Shown here: positions 56,848 to 64,000 of the stretch, one piece after another
Layout: every line of letters starts with the position of its first letter
How positions within the stretch are numbered: the first letter of the stretch is position 1
DNA from: Gimesia chilikensis
GTDB taxonomy: Bacteria > Planctomycetota > Planctomycetia > Planctomycetales > Planctomycetaceae
Direction of reading: 5' to 3'
Assembly (NCBI RefSeq): GCF_008329715.1
Contig: NZ_VTSR01000021.1
Location: forward strand, 1 to 64,000
Length of the DNA stretch: 64,000 bases
Made by a program: the position numbers and the translations under genes
Notes under the pieces: model-generated
What the model saw: only the letters and a program-made list of their open reading frames with translations
Told to the model about the DNA's origin: nothing
Database searches by the model: none

Positions 56848-57630
56848 TTATTCAATGATGGCATACGACAGCGAAGTTGCGAACGGGAAGCGTTTGAGTC
56901 TGAGATTAGGGAGTCCCAGAGTTTCCATCGCTGCCAGAGTTTCACCCGGGAACAGGTCCATGTTGAGTTCGTCGAAGGCGATGATCGCTCCTTTGGGCAT
57001 CCGCGGGATCAACAGCTCCAGGGCCACTTTTGTCGGTTCATACAGGTCGGCGTCCAGGTGTAAAAGTGAAACGACCAGGTGCTGATTTTTTTCGAGGTAC
57101 TCAGGCAGAGTCACGCTGATATCGCCTTTCACCAGCTCCACCTTGGAAATATGGTTGAGGTAGCGGGTGGAATCGTAGAGTTCGACTGCTTTCTGAATAT
57201 CCTCCATGGCGTTTTCTTCTGACTTGAAACCGCCGACTTCCAGATGCTCACTGGTGCCGGTGGTGTCCTTGTCACTCAGGGAAGGGAAGCCTTCAAAGGT
57301 GTCGAAGCCGATGATTTTTCGCAGGTAGTTAACCGGTTCCAGAATTGCGCTGAAGTGTGCCCAGGCCATGAGACTGGCACCGCGGTGCACGCCGAGTTCC
57401 ACTACAGAGCCATTCACCTCCAGCTGCTGCTGAAAAATTTCATAACGCGCCAGCAGTTTGGTGATTGACTGTCGGGAAACATATTTGGTGAACGCATCCA
57501 GCTTGTTCAGATTGGAACCGACACCGGATTCCCAATAGCGTTCGACTGCATTGAGTGCGTCCAGGTCGCTGGTAGACTGGTTCTGTGATTCACCCACATT
57601 GCCCCGTAACAGGCCTTTTTTATCTGCCAT
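56848..57630 (-). CDS. TylF-type SAM-dependent O-methyltransferase
   Basis: A 260-aa cytosolic enzyme of the TylF/MycF family, which methylates sugar hydroxyls or small glycosides. The core has GVHRGASLMAWAHF (SAM loop), IGFDTFEGFPSLSDKD, the LHLDADLYEPTKVALELLIPR metal/acid block and GAIIAFDELNMD, with Asp residues placed as in TylF enzymes. Start ATG 57628-57630. It lies in the flagellar block, 72 nt after the PhyH gene and 187 nt before fliD, so O-methylation of the flagellin glycan is the likely job (inference). Confidence 0.82.
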   Translation of the reverse strand: MADKKGLLRGNVGESQNQSTSDLDALNAVERYWESGVGSNLNKLDAFTKYVSRQSITKLLARYEIFQQQLEVNGSVVELGVHRGASLMAWAHFSAILEPVNYLRKIIGFDTFEGFPSLSDKDTTGTSEHLEVGGFKSEENAMEDIQKAVELYDSTRYLNHISKVELVKGDISVTLPEYLEKNQHLVVSLLHLDADLYEPTKVALELLIPRMPKGAIIAFDELNMDLFPGETLAAMETLGLPNLRLKRFPFATSLSYAIIE

Positions 57631-57701
57631 TTCGATTCAGCTTAATTTACAAGAGTATGGTTATGAGATGAAGTGGCCTCTGCATGCGTTGCTTCATGCC
57701 G

Positions 57702-58553
57702 TCAGGAAGCGGTTCGTTGCATGGCTTTGCGGGCGTGTGTGATTTCTTTGATTCGCCAGCCATCCTTCAGAAATTGCGGGTCACGCAAATCGCGGTAGCG
57801 TAGATTTAACACGAAGCGGATATGCTCGGACTGGTTCTTACTGGGTGTATGTGGTGTCAGGCTGTGAAACAGCAGAACATCGCCGGCCTCCAGAGCGGTC
57901 GGCACGACACGGTCAAATCCCTGAACTACATCGGGGGGTAGTGAGTGCCATTTCGTTCGAATACCGTGATCATGTTCGTCATGGGGAACCGGTGGTTTTA
58001 GATGTTCTCCCAGTGCGAAAGTCAGACTACCGTTCCGGTGGTCTGTGTTCTGCAGCGGTGCGTAAAGTGTGATCGTCGACCAGGGACCCTCGTTGTAGTA
58101 CCAGTCCTGGTGCCATGAGGCCAGGTGCCATTCCGCATCGGGCATGCTCATCAAAATGATATAGCGGTCATGGATCGAAATTTCAGGTGAGAGTAACTGT
58201 TGCAGCAGCGACATCAGTTTGGGATGAGTCCCGGACGCGTGCAGGGAAGGTGCAGCGTTCATTACATCATAGAGAATGCTCTGAGCGCCGGGGCAGCGCT
58301 GTTCAAGCTGCTGCAGGCGGTCGCTGATTTGTGATATCTGGCTGGCATCTTCCTGAACTTCGAGTCCGAAATGCTGTTCGAGCAGGCTCAAGCGACCTGA
58401 CAGCTCAGTACACATTGGTTGCAGATCCGCAGGGGCAAATAACTGTTTCACCAGCAACACCCCCTCCGCCGCGTACTGTTCCAACTGTTGATCAGAGAGT
58501 ACGTAACCGTCTTGTGGGCAATCCAGTGTGCATAATTGATTTACGGGTAACAT
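57702..58553 (-). CDS. Phytanoyl-CoA dioxygenase (PhyH)-family protein
   Basis: A 283-aa non-haem Fe(II)/2-oxoglutarate oxygenase. The start is taken at ATG 58551-58553 because CAGGG lies 9 nt upstream; the ATG at 58560-58562 would overlap the ribosome binding site. Metal triad: WHQDWYY (H, D) near 140 and the distal His in FHSLTPHTPSKN, followed by HIRFVLNLRYRD with the 2-oxoglutarate-binding Arg. It likely hydroxylates a sugar or lipid. Placed between the sulfotransferase (35 nt) and the TylF gene, it probably hydroxylates the flagellin glycan (inference). Confidence 0.82.
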   Translation of the reverse strand: MLPVNQLCTLDCPQDGYVLSDQQLEQYAAEGVLLVKQLFAPADLQPMCTELSGRLSLLEQHFGLEVQEDASQISQISDRLQQLEQRCPGAQSILYDVMNAAPSLHASGTHPKLMSLLQQLLSPEISIHDRYIILMSMPDAEWHLASWHQDWYYNEGPWSTITLYAPLQNTDHRNGSLTFALGEHLKPPVPHDEHDHGIRTKWHSLPPDVVQGFDRVVPTALEAGDVLLFHSLTPHTPSKNQSEHIRFVLNLRYRDLRDPQFLKDGWRIKEITHARKAMQRTAS

Positions 58554-58588
58554 GTTGACCATCCCTGGAATAATGCAAGAATGAAATT

Positions 58589-59281
58589 TTATTCCGCGTA
58601 ACCGAATTGAGTGACCAGCGGTTTAAAAAACCGGTTAACCATCGCCTGTTCCGACTGGGACAGGTCGTCCCGCCATTTACCGATTCGCAGGGGCTGTACA
58701 ACCGAAGTCTCTGTGGTGTGTTCCTGGTCGATGCGAACAGATGCCCCGGTGGTTGTTTCGCCTGTTGCAAGGGCTGCAGGCTGGGTGGCGAGTTCACGGA
58801 CCTCTTCAGCGATGCGGGAGACGGCATCCAGTTTCAACAGAATTCCCAGCTGGGTTGCCATCTGGAAGATGAGCGCGTCCGCGTTTTCAGCGATATGTTC
58901 GTAGGGAATGACCATGATGCCTGGTAGTGGCAGGGCATGGTGAATTTCCTGGTAAGCGGAGACCGTGGCCTCAACTGCATCGGAAAAGGATGCCTGCTGC
59001 AACTCCATCGAAGTACAGACGACGTCGCGGGGATCCCGGTAATGATAGAAGGGGCGGACTGCATCCTGTTGCGCGGCCTGAATCGCCTCTTCAGTCAGCA
59101 GGTCGAACTTCAAGATCATCCGCTCATGAACATTCATGGTGCCAATGATCTGATTCAAATCTTCGATACACGTCGGTTCCTCTACCTGGAACGTATAGTT
59201 CTGACTTTCCCATATTTTTTTGAAGACAGCCTGTGACCAGTCTGTACCGGAATTGGGGATGCCGAAATTGAAGATAATCAT
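58589..59281 (-). CDS. PAPS-type sulfotransferase
   Basis: A 230-aa cytosolic enzyme predicted to transfer sulfate from PAPS to a hydroxyl. The 5'-phosphosulfate loop reads GIPNSGTDW (consensus G-x-P-R-S-G-T-x-W, with Asn in place of Arg), and the 3'-phosphate motif is YRDPRDVVCTS. The GKWRDDLSQSE end matches the G-x-W-K-x-x-L block. Start ATG 59279-59281 with CAGGATT upstream. It is 40 nt downstream of the large glycosyltransferase gene. Its context points to sulfation of the flagellin-linked glycan, which is an inference. Confidence 0.75.
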   Translation of the reverse strand: MIIFNFGIPNSGTDWSQAVFKKIWESQNYTFQVEEPTCIEDLNQIIGTMNVHERMILKFDLLTEEAIQAAQQDAVRPFYHYRDPRDVVCTSMELQQASFSDAVEATVSAYQEIHHALPLPGIMVIPYEHIAENADALIFQMATQLGILLKLDAVSRIAEEVRELATQPAALATGETTTGASVRIDQEHTTETSVVQPLRIGKWRDDLSQSEQAMVNRFFKPLVTQFGYAE

Positions 59282-59321
59282 GCGTCAATCCTGTCTCAGA
59301 GCGAGTCTGAAAAATAACTGC

Positions 59322-62300
59322 TTACTGGTTGAGATCTGCGTCGAGCGAGTCGAGCTTGCGTTCCTTTTGTGCCAGAAACCGGGGACGGGGAATCTGGGAT
59401 TCTCCGCGGGTTTCTTCACGACGATAGGGATGATTGTCATCGAAATAATTAATCAGCTGTCCCTGGTATTCAATCAGAATCGTTTTGCAGGGGATCTGGT
59501 TACGCTGGATTTCAAGAACGATATCAGCGGCCCGCCACTGTGTGGCGATCAGAATGACATCGACCGGGTGATCCAGCAGCCAGTCGCGGAAATGAATTTC
59601 CTGACCTGTACCCGGAACGAACGTGCCGACTTTATTCATGTCAGAATCGATGACAGTCGGGAAACGCTGCATGTCCAGCTGGTGCTGATTGATAAAGGCG
59701 GCTGCTTTGCCGGTTCCTCCCCAGATCGCGGTCTGCAGACCGGAGTCGGCCAGTTCTTCAAACTGAACTGCCAGTTGAGCAGCGGACTGTCGTGCTTTTT
59801 CCTGGAAGGCGACTGCCTGACGTGCCAGTTCGACCTGATGTTTCTGAGGCTCGAAGCTGGCCATGCCGTAAATCACTTCGCCATTATAGCTGGTTTCAAT
59901 CAGATCCACTTGGGTTGCACAGCGGGTCAGTAAGCGTTCCAGAGACTGGGAAGTGAAGTGAGAGTTATGTTCGTAAAAGAAGTCGACCGTGCGTCCTGCG
60001 TCCAGAACACCGTCGATACAGGGGACTTCGATAAACAGCCGTGTCGCACACTGGGCGACATTTGCTGCAAAGGCGACTTCCTGTGCAAAACCCAGCGGAT
60101 TCATCAAATGTTCAAAGACGTGCCGACTGATGATCAGGTCGGGCTGCAGTTCTGCCAGATGTTGACCAGGTTCAAACAGCATGGTGCGCGCTTCAATCAG
60201 CCCGCCTTCCGTTTCAATTTCCGCATTAGGATCGAAGCCGATAAATTTCCCGGAGGGAATTTTCTTCGCCAGCGATCTGATAAGGTGTCCTTCCCCGCAG
60301 CCGATTTCCACCACCGTCGGGTTTTCAGGCAGGCTGGCAGCGATCAGGTCAGAGACCTTCTGCAGATGTTCCGACCAGATGGCTCCCTTGTTAAACATCA
60401 GGTTGGGTTTGTCCGAATAGGGCACCTTGGCGTAATCAAAAGCCGCATTCGAGATATGGCCACAGTCCACGCATCGCATGAAGTCGTGTGGCAACCGTTC
60501 CATGGCCTGTGCATCCGAGGTGCTTTGAGGCCAGGCCAGTGTCGTCAGGGGCAGCAGACCGCCATCGAAAAACTGAACCGCGATGTGGTATCCACAGGCC
60601 GGGCAGGTGTAGTTCCGCATAGCCGAGTTGAGAATATTTGAATGGTCAGTCGCTTCTGACTGTTGAGGTACAGCATCCATGCCGAGGTCCTTTTCCGTGT
60701 CCAAACAGGTCTGTGCTGATGAAGGAGAATGTTCCGGAATCCTATTTTGCAGCGCGGTTTCGAAGAAAGATTCCATTTCTCGGACCGTGCTGATGTCTTC
60801 AAAGATAAGATGACTTTTAGCGAGAATTTTGAGGCGGAGCTGATCGCGAAAGGCTTCATCGCAGCCAATGCGACAGGCCAGTTCGATGTACTCCTCGATC
60901 GAAGAGACAATACAGTCTTCGAGTCCCATTTTTTTGTAAACCGCCAGCATACCGCGTCCGCGCATGTAGCGGGCGGGCAGAGTGACGACGGGCGTGCCGA
61001 TTGCCATAGACTGATAAGATGTGTTGCCACCCCCGAAGTGCAGCGGGTCGAGCAAGACGTCGGAAATGTAGATCAGATTCAGGAAGTCCGGCGTCGACAT
61101 CCCGCGCAGGAAGAGGATGCGATCTACCACGTCGGGGAACGTTCTCTCGAAACGCGCGACGAGCAGATCTTTCCATTTCGAGGTCTGGTCGCGAATCATC
61201 ACGATCCGCGCCTGGGGATCTTTTCTGAGGATGCCCGCCAGAACCTGATCGAATTCCGGATGAATCTTGAACAGTGTCTGCGGACAGGCATAGACGTGAT
61301 CGTCATCGGACAATCCGAACGCAGCCCGTGGTTTGATTTCTTCAGGCAGGCCGGGGCGGTAATAGTAAGAAGGCAGACTTTTGAGCCGGACCAGCTGCTC
61401 TGTGTAATGTTCGTCAGCGTCTTCGGGTTCTATCAGTTCGCTGGAAATGAAGTAATCGATTGTTTTCAAGCCGGTTGTAATGGGATGACCCCAGGTAACG
61501 CATTGCACGGGGGCATGCCGCGTTGTTGCCAGCGAGAAGATAAACGGGTCCATTCCGATGTCGGCATAGAAGAGGACATCCAGTTCCAGGCTTTGCAGAA
61601 CCTGGCTGGCCTGCCTCAGATCGACTCCCAGAAAGACATATTCATCTGAATGATTTCGGATTTCTTTCGCGGTATCGTCCGTATGTTTCGTGGGAGTGAT
61701 CGTGATCACATGATATTTTTCCCGATCGAAATTGCGAATGATGCCTTTCATCAGAGAGCCGATAGTGTGATTGTAGAACAGGCTGGAAATGAATCCGATC
61801 CGGATGCGTCCGTCTCTGTGGACAGTCGGTTCTTCGGGGGACCAGCTGAGAGTGTTCCTGATCTGGTACAGCTCTGCCATGCGTTCGATAATCGGACGAT
61901 CATTGAATCCCTGGTACGCGAGGTAGAAGGTTCCAGGCGTGAGTTTGATCGAAGTATCGATGCAGACATTTTCCACATGTAGTGCTTCGATTTGCTCTTC
62001 GAACGAATCCCGTACTTCCTGGATCGCTTCCAGAGAGGCGGGGATCGGAGGCAGTAGACTTGCCAGGGCGAGCTTGTATTCGGGAAGCTGATTGAGTTCG
62101 TACGCCTTTTCCAGCGCCTCCTGGGCTTCCTCAAACATTCCCATGGTCTGGTAGACTGTAGCCAGATTGCAGTAGGACGGCACATAGGTGTCGTCATATT
62201 TGACGGCTTTGAGGAAACTCTTGAGTGCTTTTTTGACTTTCCGCTGCTGGTTCTGGACATGTCCCTGGTAGTTCCAGAGCACCGCGTTTTCCGGATGGTG

Positions 62301-63515
62301 TTCCAGGCCGGCGGCAACATGTTTTTCCAGTTCTCTGTTCCGCAGCTGTCGGGAATAGAGTTCCAGCAGGTTTAGTCGTGACTGCAGATGTTCCGGTTCG
62401 AGGGCCACCAGTGATTCAAAGTAACCGACGGCAGAACCAATTTTGTTCTGTCGCATCCGGACGGAGCCCATCCCGAACAGAGACGCTGTATTGGTGGGGT
62501 CGCTTTGATAGAGACTCTGGAAAATATCATAGGCATAGTCGAGATCACCGATCGTAGCGACCAGTGAACCGAGATGAAAAGCAGCACCGGGATGGTTTGG
62601 GTGTTTGCCGAGGACTTCCCGGTACACGATCATAGCATCCTGAATCTGCTTCGATTCTTCCAGTGCTTTTCCGATATGGAACTGGATCTCGATGTTGTCC
62701 GGGTTGAGGCGCAGCGCTTCACGAAAACAGGAGAGCGCCTTCTCAAAGTTTTCCTGTTCCGCGTACAGAATGCCCAGGTTGTTGAGGATCTCCCAGGAGT
62801 CCGATTGCAAGGCTGCAGCTTCTCTCAGGATCTGAATGGCCTGCTCATTTCGGTTTTGTGCTGAGAGGAAGACCGCATAGTTTTTGAGCGTATCCAGGTT
62901 TCCAGGGGCGAGTTCCAGAGCCGCCTGATATTCAAATTCTGCTTCAGGATTTTCGGCTTTTGCCAGGGTGTTCGCCAGATTGAAATGCGAGAGATGCAGT
63001 TGCGGTGCCAGTTCCACGACCTGGCGGCAGGTCGAAATGGCTTCTTCGAGCTGATCCGTTTCTGCAAGCAGATTGCCCAGGTTGATCAATGCTTCCCGAT
63101 AGAGGGGCTTGAGTTCCAGCGCACGCCGGTATGCCTGGATGGCCTGCTCCTGTTCTCCCGCCAGGGCCAGGGTGATAGCCAGATTGTACACAAACGCGGC
63201 ATTCTCTGGTTCCAGCTCCCGCGCACGTTCGTAGTTTCTGATGGCGTCGTCCAACCTGCCCAGTCCTTTGCAGGCCGCGCCGCGGTTGGAAAAGAACGAG
63301 CCGATTCCATCATTCTGACAGATCGCACGGGTGATGAAATCGATGGCTTTCTCGAACTGTTGCAGGTGGAGATACACTACACCCAGCAGATGTAATGCGT
63401 CGACCTGTCCCGGGTCATGCTGCAGCACTTCGCGGTAGAGTTGCTCTGCCAGAGGCAGGTTCCCCGCCTGATGCTGCTTAACTGCAGTATTCAGTAATTC
63501 CTGAGGTGAAGGCAT
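59322..63515 (-). CDS. TPR/SPINDLY-type glycosyltransferase fused to a methyltransferase
   Basis: A 1397-aa protein; ATG 63513-63515 with AGAAG 7 nt upstream. Three parts: about 14 TPR repeats (roughly 1-490), a GT41/OGT-like (SPINDLY) catalytic region at about 540-930, and a C-terminal region of about 400 residues. The OGT part includes RIGFISSLFYNHTIG, CVTWGHPITTGLKTIDYFIS, FGGGNTSYQSMAIGTPVVTLP and RMRGRG-like Y-M-R-G-R-G. The C-terminal region has CPACGY and CVDCGH zinc pairs, an SAM site VVEIGCGEGHLIRSL and a GKAAAFINQH sugar-methyltransferase tail. Role inferred: it adds a sugar to flagellin Ser/Thr and methylates it or a related donor. Fusion of all three in one chain is unusual. Confidence 0.82.
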   Translation of the reverse strand: MPSPQELLNTAVKQHQAGNLPLAEQLYREVLQHDPGQVDALHLLGVVYLHLQQFEKAIDFITRAICQNDGIGSFFSNRGAACKGLGRLDDAIRNYERARELEPENAAFVYNLAITLALAGEQEQAIQAYRRALELKPLYREALINLGNLLAETDQLEEAISTCRQVVELAPQLHLSHFNLANTLAKAENPEAEFEYQAALELAPGNLDTLKNYAVFLSAQNRNEQAIQILREAAALQSDSWEILNNLGILYAEQENFEKALSCFREALRLNPDNIEIQFHIGKALEESKQIQDAMIVYREVLGKHPNHPGAAFHLGSLVATIGDLDYAYDIFQSLYQSDPTNTASLFGMGSVRMRQNKIGSAVGYFESLVALEPEHLQSRLNLLELYSRQLRNRELEKHVAAGLEHHPENAVLWNYQGHVQNQQRKVKKALKSFLKAVKYDDTYVPSYCNLATVYQTMGMFEEAQEALEKAYELNQLPEYKLALASLLPPIPASLEAIQEVRDSFEEQIEALHVENVCIDTSIKLTPGTFYLAYQGFNDRPIIERMAELYQIRNTLSWSPEEPTVHRDGRIRIGFISSLFYNHTIGSLMKGIIRNFDREKYHVITITPTKHTDDTAKEIRNHSDEYVFLGVDLRQASQVLQSLELDVLFYADIGMDPFIFSLATTRHAPVQCVTWGHPITTGLKTIDYFISSELIEPEDADEHYTEQLVRLKSLPSYYYRPGLPEEIKPRAAFGLSDDDHVYACPQTLFKIHPEFDQVLAGILRKDPQARIVMIRDQTSKWKDLLVARFERTFPDVVDRILFLRGMSTPDFLNLIYISDVLLDPLHFGGGNTSYQSMAIGTPVVTLPARYMRGRGMLAVYKKMGLEDCIVSSIEEYIELACRIGCDEAFRDQLRLKILAKSHLIFEDISTVREMESFFETALQNRIPEHSPSSAQTCLDTEKDLGMDAVPQQSEATDHSNILNSAMRNYTCPACGYHIAVQFFDGGLLPLTTLAWPQSTSDAQAMERLPHDFMRCVDCGHISNAAFDYAKVPYSDKPNLMFNKGAIWSEHLQKVSDLIAASLPENPTVVEIGCGEGHLIRSLAKKIPSGKFIGFDPNAEIETEGGLIEARTMLFEPGQHLAELQPDLIISRHVFEHLMNPLGFAQEVAFAANVAQCATRLFIEVPCIDGVLDAGRTVDFFYEHNSHFTSQSLERLLTRCATQVDLIETSYNGEVIYGMASFEPQKHQVELARQAVAFQEKARQSAAQLAVQFEELADSGLQTAIWGGTGKAAAFINQHQLDMQRFPTVIDSDMNKVGTFVPGTGQEIHFRDWLLDHPVDVILIATQWRAADIVLEIQRNQIPCKTILIEYQGQLINYFDDNHPYRREETRGESQIPRPRFLAQKERKLDSLDADLNQ

Positions 63516-63620
63516 GACATCTTCTTTCAATCATGAAGCTGATTGAAACGGTTTTCAATCTGAGCTGAGACTGGTAGCCTGATCTGGAGGGGCAGGCTGA
63601 GTTTTCCGGTTATTCTGTCT

Positions 63621-63628
63621 GTATCGGC
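63621..63628 (-). promoter_or_regulatory. Weak sigma-28-like -10 box before the glycosyltransferase gene
   Basis: On the minus strand the bases read GCCGATAC, 7 of 8 matches to GCCGATAA, about 105 nt before the glycosyltransferase start. No convincing -35 TAAA lies at 11-15 nt upstream, so the call is tentative. Confidence 0.25.
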
Positions 63629-63734
63629 TGAGCTGGGGGGATAGATAAGTGGTTTCTTGGGCCAGAGGCAAATCAGCCTGAAACAGGGGAAAAGACTCTT
63701 ATATCGGAAGAGAAATAGGTGGGATAGGTAAATG

Positions 63735-63774
63735 AGAAAAGCACTGTCCGCCTTGCGATGGATAGTGCTTTTCT
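63735..63774 (-). terminator. Terminator after flagellin
   Basis: AGAAAAGCACT pairs with AGTGCTTTTCT around an 18-nt inner region that also pairs in part (TCC/GGA). On the minus strand the stem ends in TTTTCT. It lies about 47 nt past the flagellin stop. Confidence 0.6.
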
Positions 63775-63820
63775 GTTTCGTATCAGATTGTTTTCAGTCG
63801 GTAATCGACTTACTCAGGGC

Positions 63821-64000
63821 TTATCTGAGCAGACTCAATACCTGCTGTGGGTTCTGGTTGGCAATCGAGAGAACCGAAATACCAGCCTGGTTCAGAATCT
63901 GAGCTTTGGTCATGTTTGCGGTTTCGACAGCGAAGTCGGTATCCACGATCTGACTACGGGCTTCGGAAATGTTTTCCAGAGCCACACCCAGTGATGAAAC
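63821..64000 (-). CDS. fliC: Flagellin, C-terminal fragment (cut by the window edge)
   Basis: The last 59 codons plus stop of a flagellin gene that continues beyond the window. The residues match the flagellin C-terminal D0 domain: VALENISEARSQIVDTDFAVE, then TANMTKAQILNQAGISVLSIA and the end NQNPQQVLSLLR. This domain forms the filament core coiled coil and is bound by FliS. The upstream gene body and promoter are not visible. It is read in the same direction as the modification genes and fliD/fliS. Confidence 0.93.
   Translation of the reverse strand, partial: VSSLGVALENISEARSQIVDTDFAVETANMTKAQILNQAGISVLSIANQNPQQVLSLLR

Larger units (their letters stand above)
63516..63820. other. Intergenic region between flagellin and the glycosyltransferase gene
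   Basis: About 305 nt. It holds the flagellin terminator and one weak sigma-28-like -10 box. No gene recognised. Confidence 0.35.

Overview
The window looks like a chromosomal segment of a planctomycete, most likely a Gimesia-type member of the Planctomycetota (Planctomycetaceae). The evidence is the combination of several DUF1559 pseudopilin-like proteins with a [16 protein letters not shown]-terminus, two very large secreted dehydrogenase/HEAT/cytochrome c proteins of the PVC type, many secreted beta-propeller and lipoprotein genes, moderate GC and loosely packed genes. The genus assignment is an inference from gene content, not a comparison. No rRNA, tRNA, CRISPR array or complete insertion sequence was seen.

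Layout. 1-2.3 kb: small minus-strand genes that resemble orphan immunity proteins; one is broken by a single in-frame TGA. 2.25-3.6 kb: no convincing gene. 3.6-21.4 kb: mostly single housekeeping or envelope genes. These are a 1235-aa SGNH/dehydrogenase/cytochrome fusion, a membrane-anchored GspE/PilB-type ATPase followed by a CvpA-like protein, an RdgB-type nucleotide pyrophosphatase, a secreted SPOR-like protein, a metallophosphoesterase, fumC, a second cytochrome-dehydrogenase, an SMP-30 protein, pilT and hisF.

21.9-31.2 kb: an array of five DUF1559 pseudopilin genes. Four of the five are followed by a lipoprotein gene, and in three of those four a strong hairpin separates the two. 31.9-34.6 kb: a sialidase-like protein and a Tat-exported beta-helix protein. 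34.6-40.2 kb: a class I aminotransferase, a parvulin-type isomerase, an SPFH-GYF protein and a GT4 glycosyltransferase. 40.2-43.8 kb: a tight minus-strand operon of DUF1559, lipoprotein, NHL and FG-GAP genes with two TAATG stop/start overlaps. 44-51.3 kb: Nif3-like protein, lysS, a LolC/LolD-like ABC exporter, ilvE and a secreted YHS/TRASH-like protein. 51.3-53.3 kb: two small lipoprotein-like genes and two tandem small prepilin-like proteins.

53.4-64 kb: a minus-strand flagellar filament locus. It starts with flagellin (cut by the window edge) and ends with fliD and fliS. Between them lie four modification genes: a TPR/SPINDLY-type glycosyltransferase fused to a methyltransferase, a PAPS-type sulfotransferase, a PhyH-type dioxygenase and a TylF-type methyltransferase. 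I infer that this block builds an elaborate, possibly sulfated and methylated, glycan on flagellin. It is the strongest candidate for an undescribed system here, followed by the repeated pseudopilin-hairpin-lipoprotein units, which could supply surface fibres assembled with the GspE/PilB and PilT ATPases encoded in the same window.
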